DNA of 64,000 bases, taken from NCBI RefSeq assembly GCF_018145655.1, contig NZ_JAGSSY010000003.1, positions 62,001-126,000 on the forward strand, read 5' to 3'. The position numbers and the translations under genes were made by a program. Every line of letters starts with the position of its first letter. Position 1 is the first letter of the stretch. The stretch is from Campylobacter anatolicus (lineage in GTDB: Bacteria > Campylobacterota > Campylobacteria > Campylobacterales > Campylobacteraceae). Below are positions 1-9,109 of this stretch, piece by piece. The notes under the pieces were generated by a model that saw nothing but the letters and a program-made list of their open reading frames with translations, had not been told where the DNA came from and made no database searches.

Positions 1-1188
1 ACAAGCCGCGGAGTAAATCCTAAATTTATACATACAAATTTTAAAAAGCAAGGCACATTTTTAGCCGTTGGAGCAGAGCTTAAAAATCAGTTTGCCATCT
101 ATAAAAATGGTGAAGTAATGATAAGCCCGTATATAGGCGATCTTAAAAATATCGCAACGTTTGAGCGATTTGATTCACTTATAAGGATGTTTGAATGTAC
201 TTATGAGCTAAAATTTGACGCTATAATTGCTGATTTGCACCCACATTTTTTAAATTTAAAATGGGCAAAGGATAAAATAGAACAAAATAGCCTTAAGTGG
301 ATCAAAACCGATCATCAAAGCAGCTCATCTAAGTCGTTGTTGTCGTTTAGAAAATTGTGTCTTAATCCAAAATTTAAAAATATAAATTTAATTCAGGTTC
401 AGCACCATTATGCACATTTACTCTCCGTAATATTTGAAAATGAGCTAGATTCAAGCAAAGAGTATCTTGGCTTTTGCTTTGATGGTACAGGATACGGAAC
501 AGATGGCACGATATGGGGTGGAGAGGTAATGATAGTAAATAGTAAAAACTACGAGAGAATCTACTATTTTGACGAGTTTTTACTAATAGGTGGCGAGAGT
601 AGCATAAAAAATATATGGCAGATAGCCTACTCAATTATCTTAAAATATGGCTTAAAAAGCGTTGCCACAGAGTTTTTAGCTAAATTTGATGATAAAAAAT
701 TAATAAATTTAAAAACTATCTACGATCATGAGCTAAACTGCGTTACTACAAGCTCACTTGGGCGGATATTTGATGCATTTGGTAGCATTGTTTTAGGCAT
801 TGATAGCGTGAGTTACGAGGGCGAAGTAGGTATGGAGCTTGAAGCACTTTATGACAAAAATATAAAGAAAAGTTACAAATTTGAAATTTTTGAGAATAAA
901 ATTTTATTTAAAGACGCTTTTATAGGAGCTTTTAAAGATGATAAGGTAACAGCTGCGAGTGCATTTATCAACGGAATTTGTGATATTATAATTCAAATAG
1001 CAACAACGCAAAGTAGAGAAATTTTACTCTCAGGTGGCGTTTTCCAGAATAAAATTTTGGTTGAAAAAATTATAAATAAATTTAAGCAAAATAGTGTAAA
1101 ATATTACTTAAATAAAGATTTTCCCACAAACGACTCGTCAGTTGCGATTGGTCAGCTTATGTTTGTAATAAATTTAATAAAGGAGTGA
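1..1188 (+). CDS. hypF: Hydrogenase maturation carbamoyltransferase HypF, C-terminal part (5' end outside window)
   Basis: HypF makes the carbamoyl-derived CN ligand precursor for [NiFe]-hydrogenase and passes it to HypE. The reading frame is open from base 1, so 395 C-terminal residues are seen and the N-terminal acylphosphatase, zinc-finger and YrdC-like parts lie upstream. Visible Kae1-like features are HHYAH at about residues 135-139 of the fragment, [15 protein letters not shown] at about 161-175 and LSGGVFQNK near 345. The internal ATG at base 118 is not the start, because conserved sequence ([15 protein letters not shown]) precedes it. The stop lies 2 bases before the nikR start codon, so the two are probably co-transcribed. 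The family is clear; only the 5' end is missing. Confidence 0.95.
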   Translation, partial: TSRGVNPKFIHTNFKKQGTFLAVGAELKNQFAIYKNGEVMISPYIGDLKNIATFERFDSLIRMFECTYELKFDAIIADLHPHFLNLKWAKDKIEQNSLKWIKTDHQSSSSKSLLSFRKLCLNPKFKNINLIQVQHHYAHLLSVIFENELDSSKEYLGFCFDGTGYGTDGTIWGGEVMIVNSKNYERIYYFDEFLLIGGESSIKNIWQIAYSIILKYGLKSVATEFLAKFDDKKLINLKTIYDHELNCVTTSSLGRIFDAFGSIVLGIDSVSYEGEVGMELEALYDKNIKKSYKFEIFENKILFKDAFIGAFKDDKVTAASAFINGICDIIIQIATTQSREILLSGGVFQNKILVEKIINKFKQNSVKYYLNKDFPTNDSSVAIGQLMFVINLIKE

Positions 1189-1190
1189 AT

Positions 1191-1604
1191 ATGGAGGATA
1201 TTATTAGATTTAGTGTATCTTTGCCAAAGCCACTATTAGACGAGCTTGATAAAAAGGTGCGAACGCAGGGCTACGCGTCAAGAAGCGAGTTTACACGTGA
1301 TCTCATTCGTGACAAGATTGTTAGCGATAGCTGGAATGACGCAATAGAGCAACTTATAGGAGTTTTAACGCTCATTTATACACATCATCAAAATAATCTA
1401 GTCAATAAAATGATGGATATAGAACACGACGCAGATATAACTATCGTCTGCACAAATCATATCCATATCGATCACCACAACTGCTTAGAGACGATAACTA
1501 TGCGTGGAGAGGCCGCAAAGATAGAGCAATTTTCGGATAAGATAGCTGGATTAAAAGGTGTAAAGTTTTCAAAGCTGACAAAAGTCGCTGTACCTGAGTT
1601 TTAA
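1191..1604 (+). CDS. nikR: Nickel-responsive transcriptional regulator NikR
   Basis: A 137-residue ribbon-helix-helix plus ACT-like regulator that binds DNA when loaded with nickel. The N-terminus [17 protein letters not shown] is the ribbon-helix-helix region. Ligand residues match the family pattern: H79, H90, H92 and C98 (HIHIDHHNC). The ATG at 1191 is preferred over the GTG at 1185 because AGGAG at 1181-1185 sits 5 bases before it, while the GTG overlaps that site. It follows hypF by 2 bases and precedes the nickel-hydrogenase genes, so regulation of nickel uptake or hydrogenase genes is a reasonable inference. I could not identify a convincing NikR operator in the window. Confidence 0.93.
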   Translation: MEDIIRFSVSLPKPLLDELDKKVRTQGYASRSEFTRDLIRDKIVSDSWNDAIEQLIGVLTLIYTHHQNNLVNKMMDIEHDADITIVCTNHIHIDHHNCLETITMRGEAAKIEQFSDKIAGLKGVKFSKLTKVAVPEF

Positions 1605-1655
1605 GCAAAAATTTGATAGTATTGATTCTTAAAAATTTTAAATTTGAGAGTCAAA

Positions 1656-2840
1656 ATGCGTAATATATTATTTAAAAAATTTATCCAAAGCGAGGCTAGC
1701 GGTGGCATACTTCTCATCGCTGCCGCTATCATTGCTATGCTCTTTCAAAATGGCTTTTTGAGTAGTTTTTATAACTCATTTTTGCGTATTGATGTGGGCT
1801 TTAAATTTGGTGAGCTTTTGATACAAAAGCCACTCATTTTATGGGTCAATGACGGACTTATGTCTATCTTTTTCTTCATGCTTGGACTTGAGCTTAAACG
1901 TGAGCTTATAGAGGGAGAAATGCGAAACCCAGCTCAGATAGTCCTACCGCTAGTCGCTGCGATAGGTGGCATTATTGTCCCTGCACTTGTATTTTATCTA
2001 TTTAACCACACTGATAGTTTTGCGGCTAAAGGTTGGGCTATACCAACTGCGACAGATACAGCGTTTGCACTTGGTATCATTATGATCTTAGGACGTCGCG
2101 TTCCAGCAAGTCTTAAAATTTTCTTAGTTACTCTTTCTATCATAGATGATGTTTGTGCGATCCTTATAATGGCGATATTTTACAGTGGACATCTCTCATT
2201 TGTATCTTTTGGTGTGGCAGGACTTGCTATGTTTGGATTGCTTTTATTAAATTTATTAAACATCAACAAAAAGTCCTTTTACTTTGTGCTCGGCGTAATT
2301 CTTTGGGTTAGTGTGCTAAAATCAGGTGTCCACGCCACACTTGCTGGCGTCATTGCTGCTCTTTTCATACCGCTAAAATGCAAAAACTCAGATCGCTCAC
2401 TCTTAAAAGAAGTAGAGCACGACATACACGGCTACATTACATATTTCGTTCTGCCTGTATTTGCCTTTGTTAATGCCGGAATTTCACTAAATGGCATAGG
2501 ATTAGAACAGCTCACGCACCCAGTCTCATTAGGCATCATACTAGGGCTTGTTGTAGGTAAGCAAATAGGCGTCTTTGGCCTTTGCTACATAACTATAAAG
2601 CTAGGATATGCAAGATTGCCAAAATATTGCACTTGGGCGTCATTTTACGGAATTTGTGTGATTACAGGTATAGGCTTTACAATGAGTCTTTTTATAAACT
2701 CTCTTGCATATCACGACACCGCTCAGTTTGCATATGCTGATAAACTAGCTGTTCTCATCGCCTCGCTAATCTCAGGAGTATTAGGCTACATCGTGCTTTA
2801 CTACGCTGGTCGCCACCGTATTATGAAGTGTGTAGAGTGA
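1656..2840 (+). CDS. nhaA: Na+/H+ antiporter NhaA
   Basis: An inner-membrane antiporter that exports Na+ in exchange for H+ and supports pH and sodium homeostasis. The 394 residues are hydrophobic throughout, consistent with about a dozen membrane helices and the usual family length. The paired aspartates of the ion site are present at 164-165 (SIIDDVCAI), and TATDTAFALGI is a typical NhaA segment. The ATG at 1656 with GAGAG just upstream is preferred to the TTG at 1644. It lies between nikR and a membrane-protein pair, inside the hydrogenase block, although its function has no obvious link to hydrogenase. Confidence 0.93.
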   Translation: MRNILFKKFIQSEASGGILLIAAAIIAMLFQNGFLSSFYNSFLRIDVGFKFGELLIQKPLILWVNDGLMSIFFFMLGLELKRELIEGEMRNPAQIVLPLVAAIGGIIVPALVFYLFNHTDSFAAKGWAIPTATDTAFALGIIMILGRRVPASLKIFLVTLSIIDDVCAILIMAIFYSGHLSFVSFGVAGLAMFGLLLLNLLNINKKSFYFVLGVILWVSVLKSGVHATLAGVIAALFIPLKCKNSDRSLLKEVEHDIHGYITYFVLPVFAFVNAGISLNGIGLEQLTHPVSLGIILGLVVGKQIGVFGLCYITIKLGYARLPKYCTWASFYGICVITGIGFTMSLFINSLAYHDTAQFAYADKLAVLIASLISGVLGYIVLYYAGRHRIMKCVE

Positions 2841-2879
2841 TAAATATTTAACATAACAGCAATCTTTAAAGGCAAGATT

Positions 2880-4124
2880 ATGAATATATTTTATAAAAAT
2901 TTCTTGGCTACGGAGCTTTCTAAGTGGCAAGAAAATGGCATAGTTGACGAGCACACTGCATATCGTATCGCCAAACAATACGACATAGACACTATACAAA
3001 GTAGTAGCTCAAATTTTATCTTAAAGCTCGTAGCATATCTATTTTTAGCTCTATCTTTTATCACATTAATAGGTGCAAACTGGGAAGAGATACCACGTGG
3101 AGCACGGCTACTTCTTGTTCTTAGTATGGTTGGGCTTGTAAATTTTGGTGGATATTTTAATCTTAAAAAAGGTAATAAAACTGCTGCAACTGGACTATTT
3201 TTCTTAGGTAACCTATGCTATGGAGCTGCCATAGCACTCATAGCTCAAATTTATAATCTTGGCGAACATATGCCAAATGGCGTCTTACTTTGGGCGGTCG
3301 GAGCGTTTGTGCTTTCATTAGCCACTACTAAGTCGGTGCTAGTAGCACAAAGCCTTATTTTATCTTTTATTTGGTTTAATATGGAGCTTGACTTTAATTC
3401 ACTTAGGTATGAGTTTGGCATATTTATTGCATTTAGCATATTTGCTTTGTTTAAAGAAAGCTCAAGACTTCTCATATTTGCTATATTTATCAGCATTTAC
3501 GCATACATTATAACTATTTTAAGTCACATAAGCTTTGATAGATATCATTATTATTTCTTTTTTGGTGGCAGCGTAGTGTTTTTATCTATGTCATATTCGC
3601 TACTTGGCGTTGCAACGGCTTATTTGCTCTCACATTTTAAACGCTATAAAGATGCGGAGTTTTTGTTAAAACTCTCACTACTTTGCGGTATCGCAATATT
3701 ACTTTTTGCAAATTTAGATTTTTATGGTGATATGCAGACTAAAATTATATTTTATAAAAACTGGCTTGGGCTTTTACATCTTGCTTTTATCGCGTTAACT
3801 GTAGTTGTAGCGATTAAACTAAAGCGAGAAATTTTGCTATGGATTGGAGCGATTTTACTTGTCTTGCCTTACGTTATATACTTGCTTAGTGACTATTCAC
3901 AAGAGCTTTACTCGCTTCTTAGTGTATTAGTAGGTGTTTTCTTAATTAAAAAATGCTATATAACGCAAGGGCTTTGTGTTATATTTATAGTTGCACTTAT
4001 CCGATATATTGACCTACTTGGCGATTATATTGGTGCGAGTATGCTTTTTTTATTATTTGCGATCATTTTATTAGTGGTATCTAAAAAGCGTAGCATCAAG
4101 GCTAAGCAAGGGGCTGTAAAATGA
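2880..4124 (+). CDS. DUF2157-type polytopic membrane protein
   Basis: A 414-residue membrane protein of unknown function. A soluble N-terminus of about 45 residues (WQENGIVDEHTAYRIAKQY, a helix-turn pattern typical of DUF2157) is followed by a long series of hydrophobic segments, roughly ten or more helices. The sequence GANWEEIPRGARLLLV near residues 62-77 resembles the conserved first-helix region of DUF2157. Its stop overlaps the start of the next gene (ATGA), which encodes a GDYXXLXY protein. The pair is a recurring two-gene unit, so the products probably act together. The biochemical role is unknown. Confidence 0.75.
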   Translation: MNIFYKNFLATELSKWQENGIVDEHTAYRIAKQYDIDTIQSSSSNFILKLVAYLFLALSFITLIGANWEEIPRGARLLLVLSMVGLVNFGGYFNLKKGNKTAATGLFFLGNLCYGAAIALIAQIYNLGEHMPNGVLLWAVGAFVLSLATTKSVLVAQSLILSFIWFNMELDFNSLRYEFGIFIAFSIFALFKESSRLLIFAIFISIYAYIITILSHISFDRYHYYFFFGGSVVFLSMSYSLLGVATAYLLSHFKRYKDAEFLLKLSLLCGIAILLFANLDFYGDMQTKIIFYKNWLGLLHLAFIALTVVVAIKLKREILLWIGAILLVLPYVIYLLSDYSQELYSLLSVLVGVFLIKKCYITQGLCVIFIVALIRYIDLLGDYIGASMLFLLFAIILLVVSKKRSIKAKQGAVK

Positions 4125-4648
4125 GAGCTAAATTTATCATTTTTGCTATTTTGTTTCAAATTTTAGCCCTGCTTGGTATGTTAGGATACGCCTATGCACC
4201 GCTTTATTTTGGCAAGGAGATGAAAGTTGGTGTTAATCTGTATGATCCACGTGATTTTTTGCGAGGTAATTACGTTAAAATCACCTATGACTTTGCAAAT
4301 AATCTGCCAAAATATATAGACAAAAACACCTCAGTAAGATATGGCACTAAAATTTATATCACATTTAAAAAAGACGAAAATGGTACATTTGTGCGTGATG
4401 GATATAGCTTTGAAAAGCCTAAAAATGCCGAGTCCTTCGTCGTTGGGCGGTTTGATGGTTATTATTATAAATTTGGCACAGAAACATTTTTTATGTCGCC
4501 ACAAGCTGCCAAGAAGATGGAGAGTGATATGCGTAAATACGGCGGTTATGCTATTTTGATGGTAAGCAAAAATGGCAATGCACGCATAAAGGAGCTTTTT
4601 CCGAGCAATCAACCACGCCCTGATGCACAAAATTTGATTAGCCCATAA
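4121..4648 (+). CDS. GDYXXLXY-domain membrane-anchored protein
   Basis: A 175-residue protein with one N-terminal membrane segment (about residues 5-27) and a periplasmic-type domain containing DPRDFLRGNYVKITYDF, the family signature related to GDYVxLxY. It overlaps the upstream DUF2157 gene by 4 bases, the usual arrangement for this partnership. No catalytic residues are recognised and the function is unknown. It is probably the last gene of its transcript, because a promoter-like TATAAT precedes hypB downstream. Confidence 0.75.
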   Translation: MRAKFIIFAILFQILALLGMLGYAYAPLYFGKEMKVGVNLYDPRDFLRGNYVKITYDFANNLPKYIDKNTSVRYGTKIYITFKKDENGTFVRDGYSFEKPKNAESFVVGRFDGYYYKFGTETFFMSPQAAKKMESDMRKYGGYAILMVSKNGNARIKELFPSNQPRPDAQNLISP

Positions 4649-4878
4649 AAGCAAATATAAACATTGATAAAACTACAGCATTAACTATGGCTAAGATTGA
4701 GCAAAATGTTACACAAAATAAAGACAATAATGAGGGGTTGATTTTAGAAACAAATACGACTTTGCCGTAAAAATGTATTTTAATGTGAAATAAAAATTAT
4801 AAATTTATCATAAAATAAGGTATATTTTATCTTTTCAGGATTATAATCAATTAAAAATTTAAATTTAAGGAACCTCAA
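4649..4878 (+). promoter_or_regulatory. Intergenic region with likely hypB promoter
   Basis: A TATAAT hexamer lies at 4842-4847, and AAGGA at 4867-4871 is the ribosome binding site of hypB (ATG at 4879). No clear -35 is visible, which is usual for sigma70 promoters in this group. The upstream part is AT-rich and contains a hydrophobic minus-strand frame without a start codon, treated under findings. Confidence 0.55.
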
Positions 4879-5688
4879 ATGTGTAAAGACTGCGGATGTT
4901 CTTTGAATGGACACTCACACATACATACTCATGCTGATGATGCTAATCACGCACATGTGCATAATCATCTTAGCGAATATATGGGTGCTGACTCACGCGA
5001 CCATACTCATGAAAGCCACGCTCATCCTGTGCTAAATGAGAGTAAAACGGTTGAAGTTATAACTAAAATTTTATCTCAAAATGACGCAGAAGCAACACAT
5101 AATAGAAAGCATTTAGAACAGCACGGCATAATGTGTATTAATCTTATGAGTAGCCCAGGTGCCGGTAAGACAACGCTTTTAGAAGCCACTATAAAAAGTG
5201 GTAAATTTAAGATAGGTGTTGTTGAGGGTGATCTCGAGACTAATCAAGACGCTGACCGTATTATCAAAGCAGGGGCTGTTGCTTATCAAATAAGCACAGG
5301 TCAGGCGTGTCATCTGGATGCATTTATGGTGCATAGTGGACTTCATCACTTACCACTAAATGAGCTTGATTTAGTATTTGTCGAAAATGTCGGCAACCTA
5401 GTCTGTCCTGCTAGTTACGATGTGGGAGCACACTTTAATGTAGTGCTTCTATCCGTTCCAGAGGGTAGCGATAAGGTGAGTAAATACCCAGTTATGTTTC
5501 GTGCAGCCGATCTCATTATTATCACTAAAACATCACTTTTACCGCACTTTGACTTTGATATGGCAAAGGTTAAAGACGACGCCAGAAAACTAAATCCAAA
5601 AGTAGACATTATAGAGCTTGACAGTAAGAGCGGTGATGGTGTAGAGCGGTGGCTAAACTATCTTAAATTTAAAAAAGAGTTACGATAA
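4879..5688 (+). CDS. hypB: Hydrogenase nickel incorporation GTPase HypB
   Basis: A GTPase that delivers nickel to the large subunit of [NiFe]-hydrogenase together with HypA. The N-terminus carries the CxxCGC high-affinity metal motif (residues 2-7) followed by a histidine-rich stretch to about residue 50, a putative nickel store. The G domain begins near residue 91 with the P-loop SSPGAGKTT. Other conserved parts are EGDLETNQDADRI and FVENVGNLVCPASYD, with the metal-binding cysteine. Length is 269 residues. The TAA stop shares its last base with the hypC start (TAATG), so the genes are translationally coupled. Confidence 0.96.
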   Translation: MCKDCGCSLNGHSHIHTHADDANHAHVHNHLSEYMGADSRDHTHESHAHPVLNESKTVEVITKILSQNDAEATHNRKHLEQHGIMCINLMSSPGAGKTTLLEATIKSGKFKIGVVEGDLETNQDADRIIKAGAVAYQISTGQACHLDAFMVHSGLHHLPLNELDLVFVENVGNLVCPASYDVGAHFNVVLLSVPEGSDKVSKYPVMFRAADLIIITKTSLLPHFDFDMAKVKDDARKLNPKVDIIELDSKSGDGVERWLNYLKFKKELR

Positions 5689-6008
5689 TGTGCCTTTCAA
5701 TACCTTCAAAAGTCATAGAAATTGATGAAAATAACGTTGCACTCGTTGAGACGCTTGGAGTGCAAAGACGCATTAGCCTTGATCTTATCGCAGAACCTGT
5801 GGTTGCTGGTGAATACGTACTTATCCATGTGGGCTATGCAATGGAAAAAATTGACACTCAATATGCCTTAGAGAGCATTGAAATTTATCGCCAAATGGCT
5901 GACGATATGAAAAATGGTGTAATAGACGCAGATGATGGCGATATGGGTCTACGCGATATGCAAATGCGTGAAATATTAAGTCTTAGCAAGAGTGAAAATG
6001 AAGCTTGA
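5688..6008 (+). CDS. hypC: Hydrogenase maturation chaperone HypC
   Basis: A small chaperone that partners HypD in assembling and inserting the Fe(CN)2CO unit. The diagnostic N-terminus MCLSIPSKVIEID carries the essential Cys2. At 106 residues it is slightly longer than typical HypC (about 75-90), with an acidic, methionine-rich tail after residue 75. It overlaps hypB by 1 base and hypD by 11 bases. Confidence 0.95.
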   Translation: MCLSIPSKVIEIDENNVALVETLGVQRRISLDLIAEPVVAGEYVLIHVGYAMEKIDTQYALESIEIYRQMADDMKNGVIDADDGDMGLRDMQMREILSLSKSENEA

Positions 6009-7095
6009 TCTTATAAATGAGTTTCGTGATAAGAAGCTTATTTTAACCTTGAGTGAGCTTATTAAAAAAGAGAGTATAAAGCCACTAAATATTATGGAAA
6101 TTTGTGGTGGTCATACTCATAGTATTATGAAATTTGCTTTACCACAACTTGTTGGAGAGTATATAAACTTTATCCATGGACCCGGCTGTCCAGTCTGCGT
6201 GATGCCTAAATCTCGCATAGATGAGGCTATAAAACTAGCCTCTATAAAAGACGTTATCCTTTGTACTTTGGCCGATATGCTAAGAGTGCCTGGTTCACAT
6301 ACAAGTCTGCAAAGATTACGCGGTGAAGGTGCTGATATACGTGCACTTTACACGCCACTTGACTGCTTAAAAATCGCACAAGAAAATCCAGATAAAAAAG
6401 TAATATTTTTTGCCATAGGCTTTGAGACGACAACGCCGATGAGTGCAAATGTAGTGCAAAAGACAGTGGAACTAAATTTAAAAAACTTATTTTTTCACAT
6501 AAATCACATCGTAGTTCCTCAGCCGATCTGTGCAATAATGAATGATGAAAATGTCAATATTGACGCATTTTTAGGACCTAGTCACGTTAGCGTCATTACA
6601 GGATATGGCATATATGAAAGCATTGCAAATAGATATAAAAAACCTATCGCCGTGAGCGGATTTGAACCACTTGACATAATGGATAGTGTGCTAAATTTAG
6701 TTCGTCAGCAAAACGCAGGAACACATAAAGTATATAATGAATATGCTCGTGTGGTTACAAAAGATGGAAATTTAAAGGCAAAAGCGCTTATACAGCGGTA
6801 TTTTGAGCCGTGTGACTTTGAGTGGCGTGGGCTTGGACTTATTGCACAAAGTGGCTTAAAACTGCGTGATGAGTTTGCCTATCTTGACGCAAGGCTTGTC
6901 TTTGACTGCTCTGTTGTTAGTAAAAGTGAGAGTAAGGCCTGTATCTGTGGTGAAATTTTACGCGGTCGTGCAAAGCCGTTTGACTGCAAAATTTTTGCCA
7001 AAGCTTGCACTCCAAAAAGTCCGGTTGGCTCATGTATGGTGTCAAGCGAAGGTGCGTGTGCGGCGTATTTTAAATATGCAAAGGAAGTCGTGTGA
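5998..7095 (+). CDS. hypD: Hydrogenase maturation protein HypD
   Basis: An iron-sulfur protein that scaffolds the Fe(CN)2CO centre with HypC. From the ATG at 5998 it is 365 residues. Conserved motifs are CGGHTH with C36, GPGCPVC with C64 and C67, and the C-terminal cysteine cluster (CICGEILRGRAKP, CTPKSPVGSCMVSSEGAC). An in-frame GTG at 5992 would add only two residues. The start lies within the hypC 3' end and the stop overlaps the hypE start, indicating a coupled operon. Confidence 0.96.
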   Translation: MKLDLINEFRDKKLILTLSELIKKESIKPLNIMEICGGHTHSIMKFALPQLVGEYINFIHGPGCPVCVMPKSRIDEAIKLASIKDVILCTLADMLRVPGSHTSLQRLRGEGADIRALYTPLDCLKIAQENPDKKVIFFAIGFETTTPMSANVVQKTVELNLKNLFFHINHIVVPQPICAIMNDENVNIDAFLGPSHVSVITGYGIYESIANRYKKPIAVSGFEPLDIMDSVLNLVRQQNAGTHKVYNEYARVVTKDGNLKAKALIQRYFEPCDFEWRGLGLIAQSGLKLRDEFAYLDARLVFDCSVVSKSESKACICGEILRGRAKPFDCKIFAKACTPKSPVGSCMVSSEGACAAYFKYAKEVV

Positions 7096-8081
7096 GAGTA
7101 ATGCTAAGCCACGGTGGTGGCGGTGAGGAGATGAACTCACTTATAAATGAAACGATATTTAAGATTTTTAATAATGACATTTTGCGTGAGAGTAATGACT
7201 CTGCGGTGTTAAAAATGCAAAATAAACTTGCATTTAGCACAGATAGCTTCGTTGTAACGCCGATATTTTTCAGCGGTGGCGACATAGGAAAGATCGCTGC
7301 TTGTGGTACTATCAATGACCTTGCGATGGTTGGAGCAAAAGCTAAATATCTAAGTTGTGCCTTAATCATTGAAGAGGGTTTAGAGCTTAGTGAACTTAAG
7401 GCGGTGCTTGATTCGCTTGCTAAGATATGCCGCGATAATGACGTAAAAGTCGTTTGCGGTGATACAAAGGTCGTGCCAAAGGGCAAATGCGATAAAATTT
7501 TTATCAACACATCAGGTATCGGCGAGATAATAGCTGATGATATCAAGCTTTCAAATTTAAAAGCAGGTGCGAAAATACTACTATCGGGTGATATAGGCAG
7601 ACACGGAGCAGTAATACTAGCAAACAGAGAGGAGCTAAAGCTAAATAGCACCTTGCAAAGCGACTGCAAAAGCCTAAAATACGTCGTAGAAGCTCTTATT
7701 AAAAGTAATATAAAGCCACAGTGTATGCGTGATGCAACACGTGGCGGATTAAGTGCTGTGCTCAATGAGTGGGCTAAGTTTAGTGGGCTTAATATATTTG
7801 TAAGGGAAGAGAACATCAAAGTCAGCGACGAAGTTCTGGGTGTATGTGAACTGTTTGGATTTGAACCATATGAACTAGCAAATGAAGGCACTTTCGTTCT
7901 TGCAGTTGATGAAGCTGATGAGGTAAAAGCACTTGAAATTTTGCATAAATTTGATACAAATGCAGCTGTGATAGGCGAAGTTATGAGCGAGAAAAGAGGG
8001 CGAGTGATAATACAAAATGCCTACGGTTCAAAGCGATTTTTAGAGCCACCAAAGGGCGAGTTGCTCCCACGAATTTGCTAA
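7092..8081 (+). CDS. hypE: Hydrogenase maturation protein HypE
   Basis: It dehydrates the carbamoyl group on its C-terminal cysteine to a thiocyanate used for the CN ligands. The C-terminus ends in PRIC, the expected carrier cysteine. The N-terminus LSHGGGGEEMNSLI, the segment DSFVVTPIFFSGGDIGKIA and MRDATRGGLSAVLNEWA are typical of the AIR-synthase-like fold with ATP binding. Length is 329 residues from the GTG at 7092, which overlaps the hypD stop (GTGA). An ATG at 7101 is an alternative that would remove three residues. Confidence 0.95.
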   Translation: MRVMLSHGGGGEEMNSLINETIFKIFNNDILRESNDSAVLKMQNKLAFSTDSFVVTPIFFSGGDIGKIAACGTINDLAMVGAKAKYLSCALIIEEGLELSELKAVLDSLAKICRDNDVKVVCGDTKVVPKGKCDKIFINTSGIGEIIADDIKLSNLKAGAKILLSGDIGRHGAVILANREELKLNSTLQSDCKSLKYVVEALIKSNIKPQCMRDATRGGLSAVLNEWAKFSGLNIFVREENIKVSDEVLGVCELFGFEPYELANEGTFVLAVDEADEVKALEILHKFDTNAAVIGEVMSEKRGRVIIQNAYGSKRFLEPPKGELLPRIC

Positions 8082-8103
8082 ATTTATAAATGGAAAGGCT
8101 AGC

Positions 8104-8445
8104 ATGCACGAGTTAAGCATCGCTCAAAGTCTACTAACACTTTGCGAAGATAACGCTAAAAAGCAAAATGCGAGTAAAATAAGTAAAATTTTCATCAAAA
8201 TAGGGCGACTAAGTGGTGTTGAAGCACACTATTTGCAAAATGCCTTTGATGTTTGTAAGGCTGAGAGTATTTGTGAGGAGTCAGAGCTAATCATTGAAGT
8301 GCAAAATATAGTTATAAAATGCAACGAATGCGGTAAGCAAAACGAGCTAAATAAAAATGAGTTTATCTGTCCGAAGTGTGGTAGTAGCGATCTTGTGGTA
8401 ATAGATGGCGAAGATATGATGCTTATGCGACTTGAGATGAGCTAA
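8104..8445 (+). CDS. hypA: Hydrogenase nickel insertion protein HypA
   Basis: A nickel metallochaperone that works with HypB. The N-terminal MHELSIAQSL carries the Ni-binding His2. The zinc site is formed by C73, C76, C89 and C92 (CNEC and CPKC). At 113 residues it has normal length. It closes the hypBCDEA operon, 22 bases after hypE. No strong terminator is seen after it; decayed genes follow. Confidence 0.96.
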   Translation: MHELSIAQSLLTLCEDNAKKQNASKISKIFIKIGRLSGVEAHYLQNAFDVCKAESICEESELIIEVQNIVIKCNECGKQNELNKNEFICPKCGSSDLVVIDGEDMMLMRLEMS

Positions 8446-8469
8446 TAGCTATTCTGTCAAATTTTAAAT

Positions 8470-8990
8470 TTATTTAACTTCGTAGAAATTTAATAAAACT
8501 TTATCAGGGAGCCTTGTCTCATAGCAGACAAATATTGCTCTCCATCCATTTGCACCTTGGATTGTAGGTTTCAAATTTAGTAACTGTTGCGAAATATACG
8601 TATTTTGGATCGACGATCTTGCCTTTAGCTGCCTCTTTTGCTATATCTGGATCGCTGATATGTCTCATACCGCTGTTTTTTATATAAATTTGAGCACTAT
8701 CATCAAGCTTTATAGCGTATCGTGCAAGTTAGCTCAGTTAACCCATCTGGGCGAATTACTTGGCTATTTATGCCATATGGTAGCACCTCGCCGTTTAGTT
8801 TATCGCTGACTTTTCCACCTTTGATGTAGATAAGTTTGCGTAGTCCGCAATCATCGTCTTTGCCTACTATTTATCATAAAGGTTAGTTATAGCTTGGGTT
8901 GTTTGATATCTTTACCGAAATATCAACTTCATTTAGGCTAAGTAAGTCAAATGAAATAAGTGAAACTAATGTAAAAATTAGTTTTTTCAT
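8470..8990 (-). pseudogene. Decayed gene for an exported protein of unknown function
   Basis: On the minus strand a good start (AAAGGAGC, then ATG at 8990) opens a frame whose first residues MKKLIFTLVSLISFDLLSLN look like a signal peptide. After about 35 codons the same frame meets three stop codons (near 8874-8888). It then continues as protein-like sequence (DDDCGLRKLIYIKGGKVSDK, LNGEVLPYGINSQVIRPDG) to a stop near 8719. A shift of frame restores SAQIYIKNSGMRHISDPDIA and following residues. A second shift near 8530 gives AIFVCYETRLPDKVLLNFYE and a final stop at 8470. Joined up, the product would be about 170 residues. I do not recognise the family. Multiple lesions make this a pseudogene rather than one sequencing error. 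Confidence 0.75.
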
Positions 8991-9109
8991 TATAGCTCCT
9001 TTCTAAAATCATAAGAGTAAGATATAAGTTTTCATAAATTTAATTTTTAAATTTTTATATAGATTATGTATTTTATTACAATCGATACACAGAGCAACAC
9101 TATCTAAAT

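Noticed and set aside
118-1188. ATG at 118 as the start of hypF
   Set aside because: Conserved HypF sequence is in frame upstream of it to base 1, so the gene is cut by the window edge.
1605-1655. Search for a NikR operator near nikR, nhaA and hypB
   Set aside because: AT-rich partial palindromes occur, but none has both half-sites at the expected spacing.
7070-7891. 273-codon minus-strand frame opposite hypE
   Set aside because: It is serine- and leucine-rich shadow sequence antisense to a clearly coding hypE, with no start context.
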